The position numbers and the translations under genes are program-made. Shown piece after piece: positions 36,138-46,153 of a DNA stretch of 64,000 nt. Below the pieces are notes generated by a model, which saw nothing but the letters and a program-made list of their open reading frames with translations, did not search any database and was not told the DNA's origin. This DNA comes from Stenocarpella maydis (taxonomy: Eukaryota; Ascomycota; Sordariomycetes; Diaporthales; Diaporthaceae), in NCBI GenBank assembly GCA_002270565.1, contig NQMI01000016.1, positions 544,432 through 608,431 on the forward strand. Reading direction: 5' to 3'. The stretch's first letter is position 1; every line of letters begins with the position of its first letter.

Positions 36138-36407
36138 ATGTCCACCTTTTACGCCAAACGCCGCTACGAGGTCCTTGACACCATCCTGGTCGCGACCGGG
36201 GCTTTCCTGGTGCTTGTGGACTACTACATCTTGCGGAATGAGGGGCTACCGTCGATAGGCGTCCTCCGCCTGCTCAGATCGTTGGTCTTTGCTTTCTTGG
36301 CCCTAATTGGGTTCACCCAGGGCCAAGGGTCTTGGAAGAAGTGCTTGTTTTGGCGAGTTGCAGGGTGGAGCAGCACCGAGAGGACGATACGTCGGCGAGG
36401 GCCATAG
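36138..36407 (+). CDS. Small membrane protein, hypothetical
   Basis: An 89-aa frame starting MSTFYAKRRYEVLDTILV. Two hydrophobic stretches (about residues 13-32 and 45-62) could be membrane helices, linked by a short polar loop (RNEGLPS) and followed by a basic tail. Codon use resembles the real genes in the window more than the surrounding AT-rich sequence. I do not recognise a family. It may be intact, a 3'-truncated remnant, or one exon of a larger gene; no promoter element decides this. Confidence 0.35.
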   Translation: MSTFYAKRRYEVLDTILVATGAFLVLVDYYILRNEGLPSIGVLRLLRSLVFAFLALIGFTQGQGSWKKCLFWRVAGWSSTERTIRRRGP

Positions 36408-37100
36408 ATATTATACAGCGTCTATTAGGTTATGGGCTTTCTCGAAGGCTTTCACGAGTCTGGGTTTGGCCCAATACAATGCGATTAATCTGGAGATTCT
36501 CTCACCTCCCTTTTTAGACCATTACTGCCATCGGACGATTGCTGCCATCTCACTCTGAGCATACTGCTGTGACAACTCCAGCCGCGGTTCGGGATTAATG
36601 TTCTGTACACAATGCCAGGTTAGGGTAAGGGGCCCCCCTCCGTATTGACCACTACTATATTTAAGGACTATTAATTCCTATTCCTCCTGCTAAATGGCTA
36701 TAATCATATTAATAGTGCTATTATTTTATGACGCATAGGTCTTTATTGAAGTGAACTAAATGTTGTCCGACGACCAAATGACAGAAATGACATTGCATGT
36801 CTGAGCCCTTCGACGTCGTCGCTCTAGACTAGAACCGAGAGCCTAAGTATATATATTATAGCTATCCCTATTTAAACTTCTACGGAGGCTCTGCGACTAT
36901 GGGGAGCTGATTCCCATCATTTCCAGCCACCGGTAAGTGGAATTGAATGTACAGTCAGACGTCCCGAATTGCCTGGTTCTCCATGCCCTGCAGAGTGGTC
37001 AGCTTGAATCGTGCCACGGGTGGTAAAATATCAATATCCGACTCAGCCGGTCATATTTCCGCAATAAAAATGGAATAATTCATCCCAGTGGTTGTATTCG
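36408..37100. other. AT-rich intergenic, probably decayed repeat
   Basis: No gene is seen. The stretch 36,620-36,900 is TA-rich with RIP-like composition, suggesting an unrecognised old repeat. Confidence 0.4.
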
Positions 37101-37379
37101 TACAGGGGCGAGGTGGTCAAGTGTCACCCGCCATTCGACAGCAATTCAGACGCGGCCTGCGTGGCTCTCGACGCGCTGCTCCCCGCGGACGCGCCGCTGA
37201 TCGGCCGAGGACGACAAAGGCACTGACAAAAATGGATCCGCGAGAACGTCCGCACGACGTGGCACTCGCTGGGTACGTGCAAGATGCTACCGCGCGAGCA
37301 GCAGGGTGTTGTCGACGCGATGATCGAGTCTAGCAAAGTGTTATTGAACCGGGCAGGCGTGGTGGTTCTTATAAATTAA
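37101..37379 (+). pseudogene. GMC-family alcohol oxidase C-terminal fragment
   Basis: The conserved C-terminal block of fungal methanol/short-chain alcohol oxidases is visible: RGEVVKCHPPFDSNSDAAC, then WIRENVRTTWHSLGTCKM, then PREQQGVVD. In this flavoenzyme family the TWHSLGTCKM segment carries a catalytic histidine. The rest is missing: there is no FAD-binding GxGxxG N-terminus upstream, and the sequence after GVVD diverges instead of giving the expected final block. Between the two recognisable parts there is a TGA, and the conserved spacing residues (EDDK) lie in another frame, so small indels have occurred. It is a dead fragment, either a relic of a displaced gene or of a duplicated copy. 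Confidence 0.75.
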
Positions 37380-38269
37380 ATCGGTATCCTTGTCGATCTG
37401 ACTTCGGGGTATTCTTATTATTCTTATTTTTCATAATGTCTACCCATAGGTAAAGGAACCATGCTGACAGTTACATTAAGTGGTCTTTAGCTGCATTGGA
37501 AGGCCTTGGACCCTGGCCAGCTATACTAAAGGTTGATGTTAGTCAGTTCGTAACTCACTCCAGGGGAACCCCAATGGCTGCATTATTGCCCGCGTTGTTG
37601 CAGTACTCAAACAGGTAACGAGCGTGGCTGACTGATTTTCGGGCCTGAGAGAAACTGGACTTGATCGCTGTATCATGGGCCAGCTGCCTGCTGACGCCAA
37701 GGGGCGGCCAGTATCAGGCCAGCCTCTCCCCAAGCTTTGCGGCACCAGCGTCGCGACCCGTCCCGTCGACCTCACAGAATTCAGTTATGCTTCTCACACG
37801 CAACCCCATTTGAGGCCATCTCGAGGCGAAGAGTCTAGACTTGAGTGAATAAGCCGCGGGTCTGACTTTAGGCCTGCGGCTAGCTCGGATGCTGCCCCTG
37901 CCCCTGCAAAACCCCCAAGTGCAGACCGGTATTCAAGCCAGTTTGATATTCTTTCTTCTGACGTTCGGCTGCATTGTGAAGCGGTGTCGGGCACTGCATT
38001 GGAATCATGACGTCTCGGCTCGACAGCAACTCCTGTTTATCCCATCTCAAGCGTTGATTACTGCAGTAAAAGCTGAGCGCATCTTGCATATATAAACGAC
38101 CTGTCATCCGTTCCAGTTGTCCATCTGATCTCTTCATTCATACACATCAGCACTAATACCAACGACCAGCCTATCTATCATTCATCTGTGAGACCCGGGG
38201 TCCACCACAACCTATTCAAGCATCTTAATTCTTTCAGACGTCAAATTTTCCAACATCACCATAATCACA
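37380..38269. other. Intergenic with promoter of the secreted-protein gene
   Basis: No gene is seen in the first 650 bp. The final 200 bp form a plausible promoter and leader for the gene at 38270. Confidence 0.5.
38088..38095 (+). promoter_or_regulatory. TATA box of the secreted-protein gene
   Basis: ATATATAAAC lies about 180 bp upstream of the ATG and is followed by a C/T-rich leader (CATCTGATCTCTTCATTC). A candidate leader intron (38188-38237, GTGAGA donor, TTTCAG acceptor) would sit between them. Confidence 0.5.
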
Positions 38270-38674
38270 ATGGTCTCCTGCCGCATCATCGCTCTCCTCA
38301 CCCTCGCCGCCACCGGAGTTATTGCCGCGCCTTGCGAGGCTGGCAACGGAAACAATGCCGCCGCAACTGGAGTTGCTTCTTCCAACAACGCTCAGGCGAC
38401 GGGAGCTGCCGGCAACAACCAGGGCGGAGCCGCTGGCAATGCACAGGGAGGCGCCGGCGGAGCTTGCCCTCCCGTCACCCAAAACGATGCGCAGGGGCCT
38501 GGCAACGTGGGCGTCGACGGCGCGCAGTTCGTGACTGGACAGTGCACCAGCGACGCCAACTGCGCCTCGGGCTGCTGCGTCCTCGGCGGCGGTAAGGACC
38601 CCAACATCGCCGTCTGCCGCAACGAGCCTGCCCTCAAGCCCACCGAGAAGTGCGGCTTTACTTGCAGCAACTGA
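38270..38674 (+). CDS. Small secreted cysteine-rich protein, BAS2-like
   Basis: A 134-aa frame. A signal peptide (MVSCRIIALLTLAATGVIAA) is probably cleaved before Pro21. A 50-residue low-complexity region of Gly/Ala/Asn/Gln follows (NNAQATGAAGNNQGGAAGNA). The C-terminal domain has eight cysteines in the pattern C-x(n)-GQC-x5-C-x3-CC-x(n)-C-x(n)-KC-x3-C, with FVTGQCTSDANCASGCC as its core. From memory this core resembles the biotrophy-associated secreted protein 2 (BAS2) type found in plant-associated Sordariomycetes; that likeness is an inference without a search. Expected to act outside the cell, possibly at a host interface. The strong TATA box and short leader fit a highly induced gene. 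It lies in a gene-poor stretch before the repeat block. Confidence 0.8.
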   Translation: MVSCRIIALLTLAATGVIAAPCEAGNGNNAAATGVASSNNAQATGAAGNNQGGAAGNAQGGAGGACPPVTQNDAQGPGNVGVDGAQFVTGQCTSDANCASGCCVLGGGKDPNIAVCRNEPALKPTEKCGFTCSN

Positions 38675-40623
38675 GCCTATCCATTAAGGCTATGGCTTGC
38701 TCTCCAGGGTGGAAGTTAACCCCTTCAGAAGCGTTGCCGGGTCCAGCCATTGTCGTTCGGGAAACGGTTGGTGGATCTATAGACGCTGAACCTGGGTACG
38801 CAGGGTCTCTGGGAGGGGTGTTCAGTGCTGATTGGTGGCAAGCTGTTGGCAATTACGATCTTTACATTAAATAAACTGCATTGAGCTGAGCAGCCAATTT
38901 GTAGAACTAATACATAGACTCGTGCAAACTCAAAAGACTGCACATGGCTTCTGCTCTCTTTTTCAAATATCTCCAACATGACCAAGTGCCCAGGTACCCA
39001 TGTTCGATTAGAATATGTACAAGACATCTGGATTACAATCCAGTTACCTTGAATAAATCAATATAGAGTCTACCAAAGGACGGAGATACTATTGACTGAG
39101 ACCGCGCTTTCCGAGTATGACTCACGTTGAATAACGTGTACCTAGCCAGAGGTAGGTACGAAGATGCCAGACGATCTGTAAAACCCAGATCTGCCAATTT
39201 ACAGCTGACAAGCAGTTGGCCGCTATTAAAACACCTTTGCCTTGTCAGAAGCACAACTTCAGAGCAAAAATAAGGGCACACGTATTACGCCGCCACATGA
39301 GAAGAAGACTTCTCGCACGTCCACTTCGCGCCCCCAAATATACACCGGTATATCATCATAAGAAATTTTCCTAATTTCAAATAAAACAAGAACAGTATTA
39401 TTATATGACAACTAGTAATTAATTAATTACTCAATTAGTAAGTATAGTTATTTATCACTTAGTCCTTCTCATTTCTGGGCTTGTCTGCGTACATAGGTAT
39501 TGTGGGCCCTGTTTTTTGGGAGCACTACAAGTCCAGTTGGCGACGTCAGAGTAGGCCAGCCCAGAGAGTAAGCATTAATGGAACCTCCCCTCAGTTGTGA
39601 CATACTTACTATGGCGTAGCTGGGTCAGCAATCGGCAGCCAGATTGGATTCTGGAAAGGTACCTCCTCTGACGCTGATTGCTCCTGCTTCAAGCACCCAG
39701 TGTTTCATATCGAGACCAAAAGGCAACATCACCCCACCTAACTCACTCTCAACAAAGACAGCCAATTATCAAAGCATGCCATCAGTAACTAAACCGCTCA
39801 TCCGGTCATCTAATCCATAGCCGAGCCGCCGAGCCGCCACAACCTCATTGAGTACTGTACGTGAGATTACCTCGATGATCGGCACCCGCAACGCCACTCT
39901 GAGTCTTATTCGTGAAAAAGAGGGACAGATTTCTGCCTCTCACAGTCGTGCTAGGTTTGAGAGACATGCTGAAAAGTTTGGGCATATATGTTGCCGCCCG
40001 CGCCGAAGTCAGAAGTAGCTAGGTATTCAGTGGCGACCTCATTCAGGTTCTTGTAAAGGAGATACCCTGGTCGTCGCTCAAAGCAGGACTTGAAAAGCTT
40101 CATAACCTTACCCCCTGCCCAATCCCTCACTAAAAAAGAGATTAAGACTCTTAAAACTCTCAATCGAAGCTCCAAATAATTCAGAATGAGTGCCTTGCTG
40201 GTTCATTATGGAATGACTAAATGATCTCTTTCATTTGTAATAGAATGCAAGGTTGCTGCTCATATTTCCATGGAGTAGGCCGGTAGACAAGGCTGTGGAA
40301 ATCTGAAAGAATGTACTAGTAGCAGAGAGTCCGGGGGTACAAAGGAATTATGCATAACAAGTAAGAACAAGAGCACTGCCTTTAACATCGACTCCCTCAC
40401 TCTTCAACTACAATTGATTGGTTAGCTTGCTGATCTTTCAAATGCATTGAATTAGTTCTTAAAATTAATTAGTATAAAGGCATTGTTAAAGCCACTCACC
40501 AATATGCATACGTTTGTTTCCTCATCTACCCCAAGGGATATATAAATCTGGACAATAGTGAGTTTGAATTATTCCACCCTCACAAGTCAAGTAAACCAGC
40601 CACACACCTCAATTGTGTTCAAG
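38675..40623. other. Gene-poor region between two lineage-type genes
   Basis: Nearly 2 kb with no supported gene. AT-rich, with a TTAATTAATTAATTA tract near 39,418. A 74-codon minus frame at 39,951-40,175 has a protein-like stretch (GYLLYKNLNEVATEYLA) but no recognisable family and is not called. Confidence 0.4.
40539..40547 (+). promoter_or_regulatory. TATA box before the orphan gene
   Basis: TATATAAAT, 77 bp upstream of the ATG at 40624. This placement argues for the ATG at 40624 rather than an upstream non-ATG extension of the frame. Confidence 0.5.
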
Positions 40624-41448
40624 ATGTCTATCTCCACGGTTATGGGTTTCCAGGACACTCGCAACCAAGTTGGTCATATCATTAGCTTGTATTTGAGCGA
40701 AAGTACCCCGGAGCATGTAGCTCAGTATTCAGACATGATCCGGCGCACTCAACAGATCCTCGAAGAAAGGATATCTAAGAGACCTGAAGAGGACCGAGCT
40801 AGACTCGTTGATCTTTTCGAGTTAGCAGTGGTCCAGGCCGTACTTGAGAAAACGGAATTATCCGCCGCGTATAGAAGCTACGAGCAAGTTGCGCTTGTCG
40901 TACTGACTCTCACCATGCTCTATGGTCTTGACATGAAGAGGCCGACCAAGTGGATCAGTCTCAACGTGCTGCTCGGCGAGGCTAGGGCCAGGCTGACGGC
41001 GCTTAGAACCCGTATCATAGACCGGATTGGTGAGAGCGGCCGGGAAGACGACCGCGCCATGCGGCAGGACTTTTTGATGTTCGCAAATCTCGGGTCCTTC
41101 ATGGCATGTCTGTTCGCAGAGCTGGCCAAGTCGGACGCCTATGAATTAGCGGGGGACTTGAGTGCGGCCGGCCGTTTCGGTCTCCGTCTGGTAGGCGGAG
41201 TTTTGCGTCTGGACGAAGCGGATAGCACCTTCGCCCCCGCCCGCGAAGCGGTGAATGCTGTTGTCTTTGCTTGGGTTTCCGTCAGCAACGGATTCTTCGC
41301 CCTGGAGCTCATGAGACGCGGGGAACTTGAAGAGATTGACTACTGGCACACACGACTTCCTATTCTCCTCCATTCAAGCCCAATAGCGGAGGGCGTGAGC
41401 AACTGGGAAGAGATTAGAGAAGAGATTGTGTATTTTGCTGAGATCTAG
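40624..41448 (+). CDS. Hypothetical 274-aa protein, orphan
   Basis: An intact single-exon frame beginning MSISTVMGFQDTRNQ with good context (CAAGATGTC). The protein looks largely alpha-helical and is charged, with no signal peptide. A moderately hydrophobic helix (VALVVLTLTMLYGL, about residues 95-110) and two more (MFANLGSFMACLFAEL; NAVVFAWVSVSNGFFALEL) resemble packed helices more than membrane spans. I recognise no catalytic motif or family. It is transcribed toward the AT-rich transposon block that begins 1.1 kb downstream and shows no RIP damage. Likely a lineage-restricted gene; function unknown. Confidence 0.65.
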   Translation: MSISTVMGFQDTRNQVGHIISLYLSESTPEHVAQYSDMIRRTQQILEERISKRPEEDRARLVDLFELAVVQAVLEKTELSAAYRSYEQVALVVLTLTMLYGLDMKRPTKWISLNVLLGEARARLTALRTRIIDRIGESGREDDRAMRQDFLMFANLGSFMACLFAELAKSDAYELAGDLSAAGRFGLRLVGGVLRLDEADSTFAPAREAVNAVVFAWVSVSNGFFALELMRRGELEEIDYWHTRLPILLHSSPIAEGVSNWEEIREEIVYFAEI

Positions 41449-42580
41449 CTTGTCAATGAGGGCTAATCATGGACAAACTCTGGTATCAAGTAGCGCTTAA
41501 GCGGTGACTGCTATATCCAAGCAGCGGTGTGTAGAGAGCATTGCAATAGAAATCAATAAATTGGCTTTATTATACCTCCTGTATCTTACAGCATAATTTA
41601 TTTCTCCATTTTCCGCCTCTCATGAGCAATTGGCGCCCGGATTAAATGAGAAATGGGACGGGTGCGTGATTGGTCTTCGTGATACTATGCTCATAATGGT
41701 GCTCTCCTGAGACACATTATGGAGTATCCAGTGCAGAGGTAGGGACCTCTTCTCTACCATTGGGAATTTCCTTTCGCTACAGAGCCATGCACTTCCAATT
41801 GATTGCCACCTTGGGCTTGACAAGGAAATTTGGGTCCGTTGTAAAGAAAAGCAATACCGAAATCTATAACGGATAACAATATGTTGAAAAATGTATTAAC
41901 ATGCAGTTGTGTTGACCTGCAACTAGCGACACATCGAGGGCACGAGTTGGTGCATCGATGGGAGTACAGCTTTACCGTTTCCACAGAGTGGATCAAAGAG
42001 AATGGAACGTTGCTCCAAGAAAGAAGGATACCGTGAACCTATAATTATCTTGGATATATACCTGTTTCCAAAACAAGACACGACCCGACCACCTGGGGGC
42101 CAAACCCACCAAAAATAAACACCAACACAGAAGCCCCCCGGCTTTTATACGCATTGCGCTCGCGAGGCGCCGCAATCGCCTCGGTCACAGTGATGGTGGA
42201 AGCGCTCAACTGGACTGGTTCTGCACCATTAAAGGTACTTGGCGGCCGAACTACATTGCACGGCACGGCCCGGGTATACAGCATACTCGCATGCCTGTGT
42301 GGCAAGCTTACCTTTAGCGTCGATACGAGGTATGAACGCATGCCACTTGGCTTTGGTTACTATTATGACTTTGTCCGGAAACTGTGAGATCCTTCTCTAC
42401 CTTGAGAGAAATCAATGATTTACCGTCAGAAAGAGAGTGCTTGAATTATCTGGGAGGATGGGTGTGAGGGCGGAGAGTGTGTTACGCTTTACTATTATTA
42501 TTAGGTATTACTGACACTGTCTGTAAAGGTTCATTTAGTAAGTTATAGAGCGCTTGGTTAGGTTTAGTTCCTTCCAAATT
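41449..42580. other. Intergenic approach to the AT-rich block
   Basis: No supported gene. A GC-richer island at about 42,120-42,310 has short open frames on both strands without motifs. Composition turns sharply AT-rich after about 42,600. Confidence 0.4.
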
Positions 42581-43309
42581 CGAGATACGTAACGTCCCTG
42601 GCCCACTTTCGCCCCCCCTAATTTAGCCCCCCTTTCCCACACAAACTTATATATTTTAAATATTAATACCAAATTTAAATAAAATCCCATAACTTTAAAT
42701 TTGGATTCAGAGAATAACAATTTAAACGAATTATAAAGAAATAATTTTTAAAAATAAATATATAACATTATTGTTTTTAAAATACCTTTGAATATTAATA
42801 AGAAAATATATTTATAATAAAAACATTGAAAATATTTAATAATATATAAATTATGTTGGCTGGGTCACGTATTGTAATACGATTGGGGGTTATGGTTAAA
42901 ATTCTCTATCTAGGAGTAGTGGGTGTAGTGGGCGTAGCCCGCCAGCTATCTCGGGCTTATATACTACGTCCTCTGGCTACAGTATGGTGGCTGTAGCGCT
43001 AGCCCACCAGTGTGCTGTTGCACACTGCTATTGCTACAGCTAACTATATTTAATTACTCATTTTTAATCCCTATTATTAATTTGATGAGGTTAGGGATGC
43101 TATAGGGTAGCCTATAATACTTAAGGTTTATATAAGCCAGGCTATTTTAGGTATAAATCACATCTTTATTTTTTATATTGATCTTATAATATTCTTCCTA
43201 TTTAAATATTTAATATATTAGAAATTAACAACTAAAATATGTATCTTATATCTTAAGAAGGTAAAATATTATTAGCTATTTAGGTTATTTAAAAATCTAA
43301 AAAAATAAT
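42581..43309. other. Start of AT-rich RIP block; GC island with palindromes
   Basis: AT-rich DNA with one GC-richer island (42,850-43,040) carrying short palindromic strings such as GGGCGTAGCCC and GTAGCGCTA. The island lies just before the pogo transposase relic on the same strand, so it may be that element's left end; no terminal repeat pair could be shown. Confidence 0.35.
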
Positions 43310-43913
43310 ATAAAACCTATAAAACTAGCTGAAGCTACTAAGATTTTTAATATTCCTTAATCTATACTAAATAATAGAATAAACTGCTAATATATATATA
43401 AAGAATACAGTATTAATAGCTAACAGCTTAACTAAATTAAAGAGTAAAGGCTTATTTAATATATTATTAATTAAGATACCTAAGGATTTCCCTTTTAACT
43501 CTCTAAGGTGGAAGACATAGTAAACCTCTTACTAGCATTACAAGATAACAAGCTAGTAAGTAAATACTACGCTTAATGCTTTATAAATAAGTAACCTAGC
43601 CTAAAAACCAGATTTCATTATCCTTATAACTATTAAAGAGCTCTTTATAAAAGCCTAAAGGTAATTAGAAACTAATTTATGCTCCTCTATAATATAAGAA
43701 CTAATTGTAGGATCCTAGATAATAACTTTTATAATTTTAATAAAACCAGCATTATAATAAACATAATTATCACATTAATAGTAATTATATATATTAATAA
43801 GTATAAAAAGGCTAAACTTATTTAGCCTGGTAAGTAGGAATGAATAATAGTTATTAAATATATTAATATAGTAGGCGAATATATCCTGCCCTTGATTATT
43901 ATTTAGGGCACTT
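43310..43913 (+). pseudogene. Fot1/pogo transposase relic
   Basis: A plus-strand frame with many TAG/TAA stops at former Gln/Trp codons. In order it shows a Psq-type HTH (AEATKIFNIP), a CENP-B/Tc5 HTH region, and the start of the DDE catalytic domain: DNNFYNFNKTS stands where the family has DxYNFDETG, then KKAKLI-PGK, then GEYILPLII. The catalytic Asp has become Asn, as G-to-A RIP gives. It stops abruptly at 43913, where a TGTTAGG sequence begins. No relation to the pogo element at 48,967 beyond family is evident. Confidence 0.7.
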
Positions 43914-44200
43914 TGTTAGGATCCAGTATGCTACCCTAGGCTAAGTCACCTGAAGGCCCTATGGGGGCGATATGAAGAAGCAACTAGTACGCAATGAGCA
44001 GCTTAAATAGTGATTATATATTAAAGGTTTTATGCCAAGGATATACCAAAGGGGCCTACTATAAAGGCGCAAGTTATAAGTAGCTTTAGAGTAGAAAAGT
44101 AGTAAGGAGAGATTCTTATATAAGGAGGGGGAAGAAGGAATAGATAGAGAGAGGAGGAAAAAAGGGCAAGTTTAATTGTATCTATCTCCTTAGGAATATA
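43914..44200 (+). repeat. Possible LTR fragment
   Basis: It begins TGTTAGGATCC exactly where the pogo relic ends and contains a TATATAAGGAGGG promoter-like string near 44,115. That fits an LTR inserted into the transposase gene. No second copy in the window confirms it and the 3' end is unclear. Confidence 0.3.
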
Positions 44201-44963
44201 GAATTTATATGCTACTATTTTATTACTTAGCTACTATATATACCCATTTATTTTGCTAATATTTATAACCCTTATAATCTAAACTTTTAAACTCTTTTAT
44301 GGAAGCAGATTATTTAGGATACTAGTATAGCCCTTATACTGTACCTAACTTTGTTGTATTCAATTTCTTGTTAAAGTTCATAATAATATATATTCTACCT
44401 TAGTTATCTCTCTAAGTAAGTTCTCTACCTATAGCATTATTTAAGGCATCTATATATATTTTAAATTCTTTTTAAGGTTCTACTTATTTTAATATATGGC
44501 CTTTCATAGCTTTTTCTTTAAGTATTTAGAAAGCCTATTATTCTATTTCTATCTATCTAAATATAAGATCCTTCTTTGTAAGGTTTATAAGGGGTTTTAT
44601 ATTATTATTATTTTATATAATACATTATGTATAGAAATTAATATATCTAAGGAAAACTCTAATATTCTTAATATTAGTCAGCATTAGCTATTTGTTAATT
44701 ACTTTAACTTTACCTTATATCTTAATGTTTTCTAGTTTAATTGTATATTTAATGTAGTTAACCTTTTAAGAGTGCGATTTATATTTCTCTAGCTTTATAA
44801 GAAGGTTTACATTTTAAATCTTCATTAGTACTTTCTTAATATATTCTTTATAGTTTTTAAGGTTTTCTAAGAAAATAAGAATATTATTAAGGTAGGTAAT
44901 AATAAAGATATATAGATATTTATATAGGGTATATTTAATTATTTCTTAAAATAAAGCTAGTAT
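44200..44963 (-). pseudogene. Ty3/gypsy reverse transcriptase and RNase H relic (distal part)
   Basis: The minus strand reads TYLNNILIFLENLKNYKEY, a RIP-altered form of the gypsy YLDDILIFS box, then LLIKLEKYK, and INLTKKDLIF at the RT/RNase H boundary. Stops interrupt it throughout. It is continuous in coding order with 45,707-46,153, from which it is separated by a copia LTR insertion. Confidence 0.75.
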
Positions 44964-45705
44964 TGTTAAACGGAACCGCTCAGCAGGGCGTTGGTACTCC
45001 GTGCAAGGAGTTACCCTAGACTTCGTTGTAAGGAGTTACCCTAGACTTCCTAGCAAGGAGTTACCCTAGACTTGCGAGTCAGGCGATTTTCGCTAAGTAC
45101 GCCCAGTGCGTGCGTGACGCAAGATGAGTTTGGTGGCCGTGAGTCGATTATTTTGGCCTGCATTTGCACCTTAATTCAGACCTCTGCATTACCCTTATTT
45201 CTTACCCAAAAAGTATATGACTTAGTGCATTGGATAGCCTGATTTCTGAAGTTTGTATGTACTTAATTTGGGCATTGCTAGGGCTATGGTTGGCTGGCTG
45301 CTTGGAACCAAAGATGGTGTGTTGGAAGGGCGAATTTTCCGGCATTTGCAAATTTGCACCAGAGCCGACCGCAGCGTGCCCAGGGGTGAGACGACGTCGG
45401 AGGGTATATAAGGAGGGCTTACAGAAGCCCAACTTAATTCAATACAAAGTTGTCCAGACCATTGTCAATCGTCCCAATTCGCCTCAGAGCACCATACTGC
45501 GACCCTGCCGAAACACACACACGCTGAACTGAATGCTATTCTATAGCACAAATTCATCAGAGGTTATGAGCCCGGCTCTAGCAGTCAGCGCCCTGAAACA
45601 ACATTGAATTTAGGCCTTAAACAAGCCTACCTATCTGTACGCTACAGCGCTATTTGCACTGATTAGCGGACCAGCCAAAACATCGCTGGTTTGGGCCTGC
45701 AACGC
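44964..45705 (+). mobile_element. Copia LTR A plus leader (596-bp LTR)
   Basis: The LTR runs TGTTAAACGG (44964) to TTCATCA (45559), TG...CA. It carries three 25-bp tandem units (45,005-45,074; core AAGGAGTTACCCTAGACTTC) and a promoter TATATAAGG at 45,405. Immediately after it lies the primer binding site GAGGTTATGAGCCCGG, then 125 bp of leader. At 45706 (N) the sequence jumps back into the gypsy relic. The LTR sits in gypsy RT coding sequence, so it inserted there. The rest of this copy is missing from the assembly or was lost. Confidence 0.85.
45560..45580 (+). other. Copia primer binding site (copy A)
   Basis: The sequence after the LTR end, GAGGTTATGAGCCCGG, is the complement of the anticodon arm of fungal initiator tRNA-Met (CTCATAA loop). 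Copia elements are known to prime from a half-tRNA of this kind. The same site follows LTR B at 46680 and, inverted, LTR D at 62,270-62,286. Confidence 0.7.
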
Positions 45706-45706
45706 N

Positions 45707-46153
45707 ATCCTGAATACTATCTTCCATTCTTCTTTCTTTCTTATTCTAAATAGGGTTATATTCATATTTTAGTTTAAGTATTATAAATCATTTTATTCCT
45801 TTAAGATATTGTCTAAGTTCCTTAATAAGAGGAAAGGGGTATTAGTTTTAAATTATAATATTATTAAGTTGCTACTAATTAATATATAGTTGTAGTTTGC
45901 TATTCTTCTTTAGTATAAAGAAGATTAAGTATCCTTCTCGTAATTATAATAATCTAATAAATCCTTTAAGGTTTTTATTAAGGTATTCCCTAAGTACCTT
46001 AAGTTATTTTTTATTAAGTTTATAAATAGGTTTAAACTATAGTTTAGTTTCTAGCTTTAAGAGTATCTTATGGTCCTATTTTATATATGATAATGATATT
46101 ATATTAAGCTTTTCCTGAAATACTTTTCTAAACTTATAATATTCTCTTAGTAT
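45707..46153 (-). pseudogene. Ty3/gypsy reverse transcriptase relic (proximal part)
   Basis: Minus-strand motifs in order: DHKILLKLE, LREYLNKNLKGFIRLL, LREGYLIFFILKKNSKLQL and EEWK-type residues before the N at 45706. These correspond to the gypsy pattern LREYLDENLxKGFIRPS...GxPILFVKKKDGxLRL. About 20 residues are missing between here and 44963, at the copia insertion and N. Confidence 0.75.

Noticed and set aside
39951..40175. 74-codon minus-strand frame with protein-like composition
   Set aside because: No start context, family or conservation evidence available.
42045..42387. Short frames on both strands in a GC-richer island
   Set aside because: Under 100 codons, overlapping each other, no motif; not enough to call a gene.
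45005..45074. CCCTA strings in the LTR repeat as telomere-like sequence
   Set aside because: They are single partial matches in a 25-bp unit, not tandem CCCTAA.
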